DNA from: Malaya genurostris
Taxonomy: Eukaryota; Arthropoda; Insecta; Diptera; Culicidae
Reading direction: 5' to 3'
DNA: 64,000 bases
NCBI RefSeq assembly: GCF_030247185.1
Contig: NC_080571.1
Location: forward strand, 107,777,128 to 107,841,127
Shown here: positions 22,410 to 34,145 of the stretch, one piece after another
Layout of the letters: the number at the start of each line of letters is the position of its first letter
Numbering within the stretch: position 1 is the stretch's first letter
Program-made: the position numbers and the translations under genes
The notes under the pieces: generated by a model
The model's database searches: none
Seen by the model: the letters and a program-made list of their open reading frames with translations, nothing else
What the model was told of the DNA's origin: nothing

Positions 22410-22575
22410 GGTCTTACGGTCCCATAGATTGCTATTGACTTTTATCCTGATCTGACTTTCGGTTCCGGAATTACAGGGTAATATGCACCAAAAAAAAATG
22501 TCACTCACTTTTCTCAGATATGGCGTGACCAATTTTCACAAACTTAGATTCAAACAAAAGGTCTTTTGGTCCCAT
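22410..22575. repeat. Tandem 'tccggttccggaattac' repeat, interrupted by LOA element (part 1)
   Basis: Units of about 150-160 bp share 'ggtcccatagat.gctattga', '(a/t)cttccggttccgg.attac', 'ttctcagatatggc' and 'ttcacaaacttagattcaaa'. This array resumes at 27257-27520 on the other side of the LINE. Diverged copies of the same unit occur at 45780-46050, 47780-48115, 49720-49935 and 59440-59640. Confidence 0.65.
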
Positions 22576-23078
22576 CAGGAATCAGAACAAATTGGCTCAA
22601 ATGGCACGTTCCCCTTGATATTTGGAGATTTGTGCCTTGCCATCAATTTGTTTTTAGCATCATTTTCCCGATATATAAGAGGGAAGGATTGAAAGGAAAT
22701 GGTAAGGGTTGGACTAGGAGGATGGGAAAAAATGACGACACAAAAACACATAAAAGCAGAAGTAAATTCTGCACCCCTAAGGGTTGCCGAACAATCTGCT
22801 GGGGATCACATCTGGTGGAAGCAGAAGTAAATTCTGAACCTCTAAGAGGTCCCGAACAGTCTGCTATTAATAAAACCTCCAACCCCCGAGAGGATTCAGA
22901 GATCTTACAAAAGCGACACCATTCTGCACTCCCGGAAGAATGCAGAACGATTCGCTGTATGTACGAGCAGAAGTAAATTCGGTACCCCCTAAAGGATGCC
23001 AAACAATCTGCTAAACCCTTTTTTAAATGAATACAGAAAGGATTCATTCACTCCATGAAGAACGATGAATCCTTCTGA

Positions 23079-26000
23079 CTATAGCTCCTTACCACATTGG
23101 GTGAGAAACGAGAGAATATCCTTCAATTTTAGCTCCGCATACACAGACTCAACCATGTATGGAGAACCAAAAACCCGGATACGAAGCTGCGTCAATGCGG
23201 GGCAGTTACATATCAGATGATATGAAGTACCGTAATCGCATTCACACAAATCACACGAATAATACTCAGCACGTTGAATAGTAGCCATGTGATAATTGAG
23301 TTTGCAATGTCCAGTCAGAGCTCTGACCAGAATACTGCAATGATGCTTGGAGAAATGCAGTAGACACTTTGACATTTTCAGATTTAAATCTGGTAGAAAT
23401 GCTTTTGTCTGAGCGCAAGTTTGCAAGCTGCGCCAGTAGCTGGCATGTTTGGATGCAGCCCAAGAACGAATCTTGTGCTTTATCCAACTAGTTGAAAGTG
23501 ATAAAGCTGGTTCAGGACCAACGAAATCATTCGTTGCACCAGCTCTAGCCAACTCATCAGCCCATTCATTTCCAGTAATACCAGAATGGCCGGGTACCCA
23601 TAAGAAGTAAACAGCATTTGAAATGCTGAGGTCCTCGATTTGAGTTCGACATGCGATCACTAGATTAGACCGTGAGTCATTCGAACTGAGTGCTTTTAAG
23701 GCTGCCTGACTGTCGGAACAAAAATAAATTCGCTTACCACAGATCCTCTGCTGAAGTGCCGATTGTACTCCATACAGAATCGCGTAGATTTCTTCTTGGA
23801 ACACAGTACAGTATCTACCAAGTGAATGAGACTGCTCCAGCCTCATTTCACGACAGTAGACACCAGCACCAGCACGACCATTCAACAGAGAACCGTCCGT
23901 ATAACAAACTATGTGTTCATCAAGTTGTCGTTCCAGACAACCGGACAACCATTCCTCACGAAGAGGATAGCTCACATTGAATGTTTTGAAAGGAAAACTG
24001 CATGTGAGAGTTAGGTCACTAGGAGCGAGTAAATACTCATCCCACATAACCATTTGAGACCACAAGCGAGTGTGGCTGGTAGCATAATCTAATGGGTTAC
24101 TGTTCCAAAGCCCTGTAACCCTAAGACGGTATGCACAAGATAATGCTTCTTGTTTTAGGAACACATGTAGTGGTTTAATGCACAGTAGCGCCTCTAGAGC
24201 AGCAGTAGGAGTTGTCGTGAATGCTCCTGTCATCGCCATTAGGACCATCCTTTGGAGATGATTTAGCTTTGACTGAACTGTCGCGACTTCTCCTTTCTGC
24301 CACCATACAAGACATCCATATGCTAAAATTGGTCTAACAATAGTTGTGTAGATCCAATGAATATATCTGGGTTTGAGTCCCCATGATTTTCCAAAAGCTC
24401 GTCTGCATTGGCCGAAAGCCATGCAAGCTCTTTTAATCCTGAAGTCAATGTGAGCAGACCAATTCAGTTTTGAGTCAAGAATAACCCCGACGTATTTAAC
24501 TTGATCGACCACAGTGACCTCTGAACCAAAGAACTGCAACGGACGAGCTCCTGTGATTATCCTACGATGAGTGAAAAGCACCATTGATGTTTTGCCCGGA
24601 TTTACAGATAATCCAACCTGACAACACCATTGTTCAACAGATCGCAGGGCTTGCTGCATTAAATCAAAGAGAGTGTTAATGCTTATACCGGTCATCAATA
24701 TATGATAATCGTCGGCAAAACCATAAGTCGGAAATCCAAGGTTATTAAGTTTCCTCAACAAACCATCAGCGACTAGGTTCCATAAAAGTGGGGATAGTAC
24801 ACCACCTTGAGGACACCCACAGACACTCAGTTTTCTAATCTCTGCTTGCCGAAGCGATGAACAAAGAAGTCGATTGCTAAGCATTGCGTGTATCCAATTT
24901 GTGATACTTGAAGGTATGCCATGACCACGGGCTGCTTCCAGAATTGAATTGAAAGACACGTTATCAAAGGCACCTTCAATATCTAGGAAAACTCCCAAGC
25001 AAGATTGCTTTTGTGAGAAAGCTTTTTCAATATTGTACACAACATCATGTAACAGGGTTGTAGTGGACTTTCCACGCTGGTAAGCATGTTGCATTCCATG
25101 TAGCGGATGCACGCCCAAACTAACATTCCTGATATAGTGATCGACTATGCGTTCCACTGTTTTAAGAAGAAATGAGCTAAGACTGATAGGCCTAAAACTC
25201 TTCGCTTCCTCATAAGTGTCGCGACCGCCTTTGGGAATAAATTTGACAATTATTTCCTGCCAGGCTCTTGGAATATATCCAGTCGCAAGACTAAAAGTAA
25301 GTATTTTCTTCAAAACATGTTTGAAATGTTCCTACCATTTCTGCAGTAACACTGGGAAAACTCCATCCTTTCCAGGAGACTTGTACGGAGCAAAACTCTC
25401 AACTGCCCATTTGACCGATTCAATCGTCACAACGCTTCGAGCAAGGGCCCAAGAATCGTAACTACCTGAAAAAGTCTCGGGAAGAGCTGTCGGTGATGGA
25501 TCCATACATCCTGGAAAGTGAGTGTTAAAAAGATAGTGAAGTACATCACCTTCATCAGACAAGTGTTCACCATCTGAAGTTCTTAAGAAACTGACATTAA
25601 AGTCCTTAGACTTCGAAAGTAACTTATTTAATCTGCTAGCCTCGTTGAGACTAGAGACATTTGTGCAGAGGCTTTTCCAACCACTTCGCTCAGACGATCG
25701 AAGAGCATTTTTGTAAGCCCTTCGAGCCGACACGAATGCCTCCGACCCATCTCTGCGTCGGTGGTTCCAAGCTCTTCTGCATAGTTTCCTTAGTCTAGCA
25801 AGTTCAGCATTCCACCAAGGAGTTCCTCTAGTAGCTCGCACAATCCGAAGTGGACAAGCCTCTTCATATGCTGCAACTATGAGTGAGTTTGTCTCGTCGA
25901 CAACATTTTCCAAATCAATTGGGGTTTCAATTGTTGGTTGGTACCCGTAAAATCTAGTCGCCAAGCCCTCTTCATAGAGGTCCCAGTTTGTAGATTTGGG

Positions 26001-26729
26001 ATTACGATATGTGATAATATCAAATTTAACGTTTGAATGATCAAAGAATATGTACTTATGATCAGACAACGAAGGTTCGAGCTCATCGGAGACGAGCCAA
26101 TTTACCAACTCATGCGCAATTCTATCAGAGCAGAGAGTTACGTCCAAAACCTCCTCTCTTCCAGATCTCGCAAAAGTTGGACGGTTTCCTGCATTGACTA
26201 TGTGCAGGTTTGTACTGCTCACAAATTCCATCATATCAGAGCCTCTCGAATTTATATCTGTGCTGCCCCATATGATATGGTGAGCATTTATGTCACTGCC
26301 GATTACAAGCGGTAAATCACTCTTGCAGCAGTATGATGCAACCTTTTTGAAGTCATCGCTTGGCGAAGGTTGGTTATGCGGTAAATATGCCGAACAATAG
26401 ACATATTTCCTGTCTATGCCATCAACAGTCATACCAACTGTGACAGCACAAATATCCCGAGTTGTGAGCTCCGATATGCGAGAAACATCGAGAGCACTAT
26501 TTGCAAGTATGCATGCTCGAGACATTTCACGTGGATTAGTCATACCGCTCTTGTTGAAGGCAACAAAGACTGGGTTTAACAATTTTCCAACGTAGAAGTT
26601 TCCCTTTTGGAAATATGGTTCTTGAACCAAAGCTATAGAAGCTTTACCTTCTTGCAGAAGTCTGGATAGATTCATAGTTGCTGTACGTTTATGCTGAAGA
26701 TTGATTTGTGCCACTCTAACCATTATCAA
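23079..26729 (-). pseudogene. LOA pol: endonuclease-RT-RNase H with one in-frame stop
   Basis: 1217 codons starting MIMVRVAQINLQ. The first part is an endonuclease (ALVQEPYF, VIGSDINAHHIIWG, SLSDHKYIFF). A TAG at 25334-25332 interrupts the frame in the linker before the reverse transcriptase, after FPVLLQKW. Beyond it come FRPISLSSFLLKTVE, HAYQRGKSTTTLL, FLDIEGAFDNV, GCPQGGVLSPLLWNL, the catalytic FADD, then RNase H (CYTDGSLLNGRAGAG, EEIYAILYG, FCSDSQAAL, VPGHSGITGNEWAD) and a terminal cysteine motif (CDLCECDYGTSYHLICNCP). Apart from the one stop the frame is open throughout. Without read-through the product would be an endonuclease alone, so this copy is probably defective but young. Confidence 0.92.
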
Positions 26730-27256
26730 TCAGAGTAACGAACATTCCACCTTCAGCACTTATCGTACAACAACTACAAGAAACCAAATATATTGGCTTA
26801 TAATCGCCTATAGCGAACCATGTAAGGATTTTTTTTAAATGTTTTAATCATTTAAATCCCACGAGTTGCGAAGAAAGAAGTCGTCCACTGTGCCTGAGCT
26901 TCGCTTAACACAGTAAGGGAAAATCCCAAGATATTCCGTTCACGACTGCATTGTTTAACCTCCTGCAGCCATTCAGCCATCGGCACGGAAATACACCTTG
27001 ACTTAGGAGTTCCTATTTTTGTGGCCTTTTACGACATGGAACAGGAAACCAGTGGATCAATTCTTGGTAAAAAATAATTCCGCCGGATGCCACACGGCTT
27101 ACCTGTTTGGTGGACTTATACCACCGGTACAGGTGGACCGTAGCGTTATTCTTAGCCAGTTGGGAAACCGCTACCGACACTACACGGATATCTAGGCTGC
27201 TCAGAGAGGGAAGTTGACATTGATGGTCAACTTCCATGGATGGCCGAGCAGCCGCG
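26730..27256 (-). other. 5' region of LOA element
   Basis: Runs from the 5' boundary at 27256 to the pol start. A 74-codon open frame (27237-27013) and the stretch AEWLQEVKQCSRERN near 26970 are coding-like, but no zinc knuckle or complete ORF1 is present. It is most simply a 5' UTR or a decayed leader. Confidence 0.45.
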
Positions 27257-27520
27257 TCACAAACTTAGATTCAAACAAAAGGTCTTTTGGTCCCATAGAT
27301 CGCTATTGAATTTTATCTTTATACCACTTCTGGTTCCGGTATTACAACGCAATATGTGCAATTCTATGAGAAAATGCCCATTAATTTCCACGGAAACTTC
27401 TCAACCGATTTCTACAAATTAAGATGCAAATGAAAGGTCTTGAAGATCTTAAAAAATTCCCCAAAAAGTTTATCCAGATTTGACTTCCGGTTCCGGTGTT
27501 ACTGTGTGATTAGTAAACAT
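27257..27520. repeat. Tandem 'tccggttccggaattac' repeat (part 2)
   Basis: Continues the array of 22410-22575 after the LOA insertion; about one and a half units, the second more diverged. Confidence 0.6.
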
Positions 27521-27814
27521 TTTCATTTGAATTGTGCACCTAGCAAAAATTAGAGGTTTTTGATTTTATTCAAGTTTGAAAAAAAATCTTGACGGAATCT
27601 TCTAGTGATGCTTTTGAAAACATAAGTAATATGAGAAAGGCATCAGTACACCACTCCCATTGAACAAATGCTTAGAGCAGAAACAGCACAATGGGGTTAC
27701 CGTTACCTGTAACTGAGGTCTTAACGTGGAGATATGGATCGCACAAAAAAGCACGCAACAAATAACTGCGCATCTTCGTTAATCCGCAAAAAAAAAATCG
27801 CAAATTATCGGAAA

Positions 27815-28045
27815 TCAGTGTAAAAAATAAACCGCGTAACTTCGGAAATACGCGTAAAAAACCGCGTAACTTCGGAAATCCGCGTAAAAAAAAACTGCGT
27901 TACTTCGGAAATCCGCGTAAAAAAAAACCGCGTTACTTCGGAAATCCGCGTAAAAAAAACCGCGTAACTTCGGAAATCCGCGTAAAAAAAGCCGCGTAAA
28001 AAGAAACCGCATAAAAAAAACCGCGTAAAAAGAGACCCCAGTATG
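27815..28045. repeat. Minisatellite, unit about 31-33 bp
   Basis: About six tandem units of 'aaccgcgtaacttcggaaatccgcgtaaaaaa'. The first and last units are shorter or diverged. The open frame across it (repeats of FFYADFRS on the minus strand) is a by-product of the repetition, not a gene. Related 'cgcgtaa' and 'tttacgtaac' stretches also occur near 46300. Confidence 0.88.
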
Positions 28046-28489
28046 CACTAAGTTGCTCTGAATTTCATCTCATTGAGCAGTATTGGGAATTAAAAATATA
28101 TAATTTTTTTATTGTAATGCGTCTTAAAACTTAAGGAGTGCTTGTCATCATATTTTAGAAATAACTCGAAAACTTTATACAAAATGTACATTGTTTTTGT
28201 CTCTAAAAATGAATAATAATTGAATAAATTTTCAAGAACAGGCTTTTTTTAATCCGCGCACGATTACAGAAAAAGCGTACTTTAAACCTTTTTCCGAATT
28301 ACAGGAAATCTTACAAATAGAAGAACAACTGTTTTTTATCGCAAAACTTGGCGGCCCTTTCTTGAAAATGTTATATTGATCTTTCCATTTATATTTTTCT
28401 AATCATCTCAATTTTAAGTATTTATAAATTGATTTCATAATTAGAAATTAAAATTCATTCATAAATTACACTTATTTATGTTCAAACTT
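28046..28489. other. Intergenic, AT-rich
   Basis: No gene, RNA or repeat boundary recognised. Confidence 0.4.
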
Positions 28490-29350
28490 ACCGAGTAATT
28501 GTTTCATAAATCATAAAAGTAATAGTACGATAGATAAACCGGGCTCTTGGGCTACATAAACTATCAATTGAAATTCGACAATAGGTTCGTTCGCGACAAA
28601 ATCTTAACATTTTAAAGTTGGAATGAAACAAATTTGATGTTAATTCAATCCAATGCCGCTTGATAGGTCGCAACTTCGCCCAGCAATTAGTTGGATTCAC
28701 CTTTTTCGGTACAACAAGGACTCTTTTCGCTTTATGCTATTCCAAAACATATTCGGCGTTGTGATAAGATGCTAAATCTGACCCGAATAGCGAGGGAGCG
28801 TCATGGTTTCGTAGGAATGGTAACAGTCCCTTCTTTAGGCATTCTTCACGGTATATTTCTCTGTGTACCGTTGTGGTAGTGATGGAACTTTGGCGACCAA
28901 AGCTGCACAATGCCTGCGAAATCAAAAGTTTTTTTTGTGAAACTTGACTTTTCTCTTCGTTCCGAAATGCTCCTCTGTGTAGTTCCGTTGCATGGCAATC
29001 CGGGACATTCCGGGAGGCTACTTACAGTCTTCCAGCACAAAAGTTTCATCGTCCATTATCACGCAAGAAAACTTCGTCAACTATTCGTGATTCAACTTGC
29101 GAACCAGGGTTTTAGCCGACATATTCTGTTTATCATTACGGTTCAGTACAGTTTCCTCCTTGAACGATTTCATGCCTTGTCGTTGCTTGAAAGTATACAC
29201 GAAAGTTGGTGACATTTTTTGCTAGCCACTTCATCTTTGCATCCTTGTGGTGGTTTCTGAGATCTGTTTTTGTTCCATTCTCAGCCTTACTGGCTGTTGT
29301 CAAAAGTGTATCGAAAGACTTAAGAACGTTATGGACAGTGCTTGAAGGAA
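28490..29350 (-). pseudogene. DD37E Tc1/mariner transposase relic, copy 2
   Basis: Pieces in several minus-strand frames give the ordered landmarks of a DD37E transposase: MSAKTLVRKLN, the first Asp in IMDDETFVLEDCK near 29060, REECLKKGLLPFLRNHDAP, the second Asp in GSDLASYHNAEYVLE near 28770, and NCWAKLRPIKRHW near 28670, where Lys replaces the catalytic Glu. Stops and frameshifts occur between all blocks. It shares MDDET-VXED and the LLPF/HDAP blocks with the relic at 2554-4731 and is clearly the same transposon group, but more decayed in its active site. Confidence 0.7.
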
Positions 29351-29679
29351 AAGCAAGTTTATTTACTGACAGATCCGGATTTTATTGCAACCGCACACAA
29401 TTGCTTTTCATACTTGCTCTTTCTTCGATGTGTAAGCATGTAGTATCACAAAAAATTGGTTTTACACAATGAATAGACATACGCACATCAGTGTGTGAAA
29501 TATTTCACGCGGTTATGAAGTATTTCCAGAAATATGCGGATTTAGGGGTGTTCAGATTCCTACATTACGTCATAAAAAATTTCCGACTTTATCAAACTCG
29601 GTGTATTTTTAAAAACAAATTGCTGCTTTGTCCCCCTCACTGTCTGGTCCCGCTCTATTCTACTGGGCATAACTGTATG
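29351..29679. other. Intergenic, probably decayed transposon flank
   Basis: Upstream of the DD37E relic in its own orientation. It may contain its 5' end; no terminal repeat is visible. Confidence 0.35.
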
Positions 29680-30300
29680 ACACCATTTTTGTCGCGAATA
29701 CGACTTACTTTACTATGGGGTGCCTTTTCAAAATTTACCCTCTGAGAGAGCGATAAGTTTTTGATCGTGAATATCTCTTGTTGTATCTAACGAATCAACA
29801 TAATTTTTGCTACACCCCATCGGAAATATGATCACAATTTTATGATAAAATTTTCAGTTGTGTGACATAATCTCAAATAATTCAAAATTAAACTTTTCTG
29901 AAATGTTTGGTATAAACGAGTATCAAAGGGGATAATCCATAAGGCGCGTTTGCCTTTCTCGTAGTTTTAAAGCGCATAGCTCAGTGATCTGTGAAAGGAT
30001 TTATATAATCTAACTACCAATAGAATCGAAATTTTTCAACTTAAACGTGTATAGCAAAAGCATTGAAGTATTTCAATAGTACACTATTGAAAAACCTGTC
30101 TCATTTGACCCATTTCAACACCAGCCAATCAGAACGCGTTCTGAGGAAGAGAACAAAATATCTGCTGCTGTACAACAAATCGTTCGAGAAAAATGTTCCG
30201 AAAAGTGTTGAATATCGTAGTGAGTTCCTCAATTTGGTCCTTCTGAATGCTAGAAACGAATCCCTACAGCATATTGATAGTTTCTTTCAATAAATTATGC
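29680..30300. repeat. Dispersed repeat family, copy 3 (reverse orientation)
   Basis: Starts 'gtcgcgaatacgacttactttactatgg' and continues with 'accctctgagagagcgataag', the reverse complement of copy 2 and copy 4 (60360-60580). A further piece ('gtattcacgacatccagttatgtctctgacattacccacccgcc') at 30840-30890 matches the reverse complement of 10805-10860, so the family may extend over about 1.2 kb with gaps. Confidence 0.55.
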
Positions 30301-31480
30301 AAATCCGAAATAAAATAATCGACATTAAAATTCTGTATGCGGCTATTTTTTTAGCCGTTAGGACCGCCCATTAGTGAAAAAGCTACAAACGAAATCCGGT
30401 AAAAACAAGCCTCTCAACAAAAATTGAATCAGTTTGGATTCTATCGCCACTGCGAGCAGATGTATTTTGTGTCGTTTGCAAAGCTAGTTTCGCTTCCGAC
30501 AAGAGCGATTACGTCACAGCTGCGTCATTTGCATTGGTGAAAAAACAACGGTGGAGAGCATTACACAAAATCAGTTGTTCTAATGGCTCTAAAAGTTTTC
30601 TAAAGAACTATTAGGATTTCTTGCTCGCAAATCGAAGGGAAATATCCTCAGTTTAGTGAAAATCTAGAACTGTTTGATTTGATTTTTGCACTTTTCGCTG
30701 TGTGAAATTCACAGTAATCTAGATCAAGTGAAGCCTTCTTTGTTTTTGCGAAAAATGTGGAAAAGGGGAATGCTTGCATAATTCATACAATTGATCATCT
30801 AATTGATATTCGGAAGTGTTTAGGAACATATCAGTTGTTTTCGTATTCACGACATCCAGTTATGTCTCTGACATTACCCACCCGCCTTTTTTACAAGTAA
30901 GTGATTTCGAGTAACAACAATTGAAGAAAGTTCATACCAGAATATATTTACTATTTTGAAAAGACCATTCGATGATTTGCATACTGAAGATGTGTACAAT
31001 GTATTGTTTCAATCGGAACCAGTCATTTTTTATTTTTCCCAATATCCTGCAGTCAATTACAAGGATTTCTCTTCTGAATCATTGAATTGCTTTGTGAATC
31101 ACTGAATTGCTTCTTGCTTCAAATAAAATTGTTGAACTTAAGCCCATTAAACAGAGCCTTTGTATATCGGCAAACAAAGAATCCAACTTCTGAAATAAAA
31201 CAGTTCTATCTATTGTTATCACATTATTCGAATAAACGTTATTCATTGATTATCCTTCTTATAATCGACGGATTGCACTGCAATCACAATTGATGTCTTT
31301 CATTATTTCATGAAAAACAAAACCATTGCAAACGTTAGTGTGGAGAAATTTTTCAGCACTCGTTTTACATCGATCTCAAGTTTTCAGCGTAGTCATAGAA
31401 TTAAATGGTTTAAAAAAATTGGATAAATGGACAGCACACATCGATGAATTACTCATGCAAACATTTTCTTCCAATTACAG
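30301..31480. other. Region upstream of the forkhead gene
   Basis: Contains the tail of the dispersed repeat. The promoter and first exon of the forkhead gene may be here or farther upstream; I could not choose one. Confidence 0.35.
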
Positions 31481-33091
31481 GCTACAATTACGTTCTGAAT
31501 GGTCACAATTCGATTCCACTAGCCACTAATAGCACACCGCTAGAAAATGGTTCAATGGATTTGAACGGCGCAGTATCGATCAATGTAGAAACGATCCCAT
31601 CAGAACCTCCCCTAGAGTCCCCAGCGACATCAACATCGACGGACTCGCTGCAAAGTCAGCACGATGACATCTGCAGCGCCAGTAACAGTAGCCTTGTAAC
31701 GGACTCGGCGGCCAACACCTCCGGTAGCATCCAGGAGGACTGCGACGGAGAAGAAGTGGACATCGGAGACGACTCGGAACCGGAACTGACCAACCTCTCC
31801 TGGTTAACGGAATTGAAAAACATTACCAATCTAACGCCATCCGATGCACCACTGACGGATCTCCCGACGGCTCGTTTCAATAAATTTATAGCTCAAGTAC
31901 GAAGGTAAGTAAAATTCTGCGCTTCTGCGACCATATCAAGTTGTCAATCGGTAAATATTTGGAATTGTTTTTACATCTTTCAGAAGTCGCGAATCGTACG
32001 ACAAGCACAAGGATCAGTACATGACTCTATCGAATTCAGAAGAGAAACCACCATTCAACTATGCGCAAATCATCGCTATGGCCATGTTGGACGAAGGCCG
32101 GATGACACTGAAGCAGATCTGTAAATGGATACAAGAAAAATTTGTCTACTACAAAGTTCATAAAAATTGGAATGTTAGTAGTCTTACGACTCTATCTGTC
32201 ATTTGATTGAACATCATAATTTTTATTTTTACAGAACTCCATCCGCCACAACTTATCGTTGAGTTTCTACTTTACAAAAGTTTCCCGAGCCAAAGATGAA
32301 AAAGGCAAGGGTGGCTATTGGGAACTTTCCATGGACGTATCCAAAAGTGAACGGAAGCGGATTCGAGTGCGACAGCGCAATCGAGGTAAATCTACCGGGT
32401 CGTCAGCTCGTAACCGAAATCGGTTACGTAAATCAAGCAACGACAATGTATCTGCAAGTAATGATAATTTACCGTCACTGGACGAAATTTCTTCTGCAAA
32501 AAGTCCCGACGGAAACAACAACAATTCAAGTGATATCATCACCAATACCAACACAAGTGCCGAAAGTATTTCCGAAGATGATCAAATCATTCAAACAGCC
32601 ATCATGGACACCACCAACCCCGCCGAAGTCGGTTCCACAAGCGAACAAGCTTACAGGCCGAGTGAATCGTCGGAGATTGCCATACTCGAAGAACAGCTGA
32701 TTAAAACAAGTGCCTTGGTAGAGAATGATACCCTGAATTTTGATTCTATCATAAACGCCGAAACTACCAGCAATATATTTAGGACTCTGAACGTTGACGA
32801 GGTAAGTGAGAGGAAACTATATGGTACAAAGATTTGAAAAACTCACTCATTTCATTGTAGATTTTCTCCGGAAACGAGATACCCCAACCCGCCAACGACG
32901 ACATAATCGTGCCGTTCTTCGGCAATAATGGCCAACAAACGATCCAGACTGGACCCAACGTTATCGTGGAAACGATTCCCTATTTCCTTCCGGATATGGT
33001 CAGCTTTGATGATCAGGATTTTGGCAATCTGATCAACATCAACGAACAGGAGATCAGCGACGAGTTCCTCAACGAGCATGGCTTTCTATAA
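31481..33091 (+). CDS. Forkhead (winged-helix) transcription factor, 5' exon not found
   Basis: Four exons fit: 31481-31904, 31984-32173, 32235-32801 and 32861-33091, with consensus splice sites and a continuous frame of about 470 codons ending EFLNEHGFL. An acceptor (CCAATTACAG) precedes the first, so at least one 5' exon is missing from this model; an internal ATG at 31554 is an alternative start. The DNA-binding domain spans exons 2-3: KPPFNYAQIIAMAM, then KVHKNWN joined to NSIRHNLSLSFYF and KGKGGYWELSM, the recognition helix being NSIRHNLSL. Upstream is an acidic region and the motif ELTNLSWLTELKNITNL; downstream is a basic stretch (ERKRIRVRQRNRGK) and a serine/asparagine-rich, acidic tail. 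Forkhead proteins regulate transcription in the nucleus. The conserved NLSWL segment before the domain recalls FoxJ1/FoxN-type proteins, but the domain is divergent and I do not assign an orthologue. Confidence 0.9.
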
Positions 33092-33404
33092 ATTTACGAA
33101 TTTCGTTCTAAACCAATACTGACTGTTGGTGCCTTAGTCAACCAGTGTTTATTCCGTCCAAGCCATAGAAAACCACTAGTCCCTACTAGTAAGATTTTAG
33201 TAGTTGTAACAAACAATAGACTAAGGGAATCGCAATGTAGCGTGGCATACAACGATGCCATGAAGATTGATAATCGAGATTGTAATGCAACTGCATCGCA
33301 GAGTAAGAAGTCTGAAGAGTAACACATTTTTTCTAAGCTGTTGAAACTATGTTTGTAGGATTAGTTGTGAAATTTCAATGCATAGTGATATGATTACAAG
33401 CACA

Positions 33405-33410
33405 AATAAA
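33405..33410 (+). promoter_or_regulatory. Poly(A) signal of forkhead gene
   Basis: AATAAA, 314 nt after the stop codon; the first canonical signal downstream. Confidence 0.5.
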
Positions 33411-33507
33411 CTACGTTTGCACAAATGAAACAGAGAAACTGATTTTAAGTTTGATTCAATGGGCATATCATGGGAGAGTCTTATGCAAATTTCAAACCTT
33501 TAGCAAT

Positions 33508-33544
33508 ATGACCTACGACTCTTACTTCTTCAGTCGTAGGTCAT
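33508..33544. repeat. Short perfect hairpin
   Basis: ATGACCTACGACT and AGTCGTAGGTCAT form a perfect 13-bp stem around an 11-nt loop, about 100 bp beyond the forkhead poly(A) signal. Function unknown. Confidence 0.55.
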
Positions 33545-33574
33545 CCGGGTCTCTGCAGTATGTAGGTGGAATTC

Positions 33575-33850
33575 TCATTCAATTCGATTCAACTCCGATG
33601 CTGGAGCTAGCAGCTCAACTTGATCGAACCATCTTGCCCCCTGTCGAGGACCATTATGACCGGGTTGTTCTCCGACAGTAACCCGGCGAACGACCACAGG
33701 CAGATTAAAGCTATACTCGATGAAACGGTATGGTAAAAAAAAATTATCCGACATTCTAGCGGCATGTCTGACCCACCGTAGCCGACTGATCTTGGCCCTA
33801 TGGACGAGGATTGGTTCCCTCAGCAGCTGATGCAGTTCATAGTTCATTCG
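33575..33850 (-). pseudogene. RTE-like LINE, C-terminal fragment
   Basis: The minus strand reads MNYELHQLLREPILVHRAK then ISRLRWVRHAARMSD and GARWFDQVE. This layout (NHELY..., RLRW-GH-ARM, ARW-DQV) is the C-terminal tail of reverse transcriptases of RTE-type LINEs common in mosquitoes. Nothing of the catalytic domain is attached. It probably belongs to the same family as the relic at 41920-43020. Confidence 0.55.
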
Positions 33851-34145
33851 CCATCTTCACGTACTATCTGCCATTTGTAAAGCACTGTGGATGGATAACA
33901 ACAGTTTCTTTTCTAAGGCGCCCAGTGCACGTCGATTTTCTACACTCGAAAAAATTCACACGAAAATCTTATGTGAAAAAAACACAGATTCCAAAAATGG
34001 CTGTCAACGTAGTTTACGTGATCTTCATAACAACCATCGGATCATGATTGAATATGAAATGAATCATATGTGTGAAATCTTGCTGTTGTAACATATTTTG
34101 TATGTGTCACGTACTTATTTGAATTCATTTTATCAACCATCAGTT

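Larger units (their letters stand above)
22576..27256 (-). mobile_element. LOA-clade non-LTR retrotransposon (Lian-like)
   Basis: A perfect 40-bp direct repeat ('tcacaaacttag...tcccat') at 22536-22575 and 27257-27296 brackets 4681 bp and is best read as a target duplication. The minus-strand element has a 5' region of about 530 nt, one long endonuclease-reverse transcriptase-RNase H frame, and a 3' end GTTCTGATTCCTG without a poly(A) tail. No separate ORF1 is visible. The LOA/Lian assignment rests on domain order and sequence feel (VRVAQINLQHKRTATMNL, FADDYHIL, RNase H present). A decayed relative within the OBP-B intron (53964-59205) starts at the same 3' end, which supports the boundary. 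Confidence 0.85.

Noticed and set aside
27815..28048. A repetitive protein frame (FFYADFRS repeats)
   Set aside because: It is created by a 31-33 bp minisatellite and has no start context, domain or splice structure.
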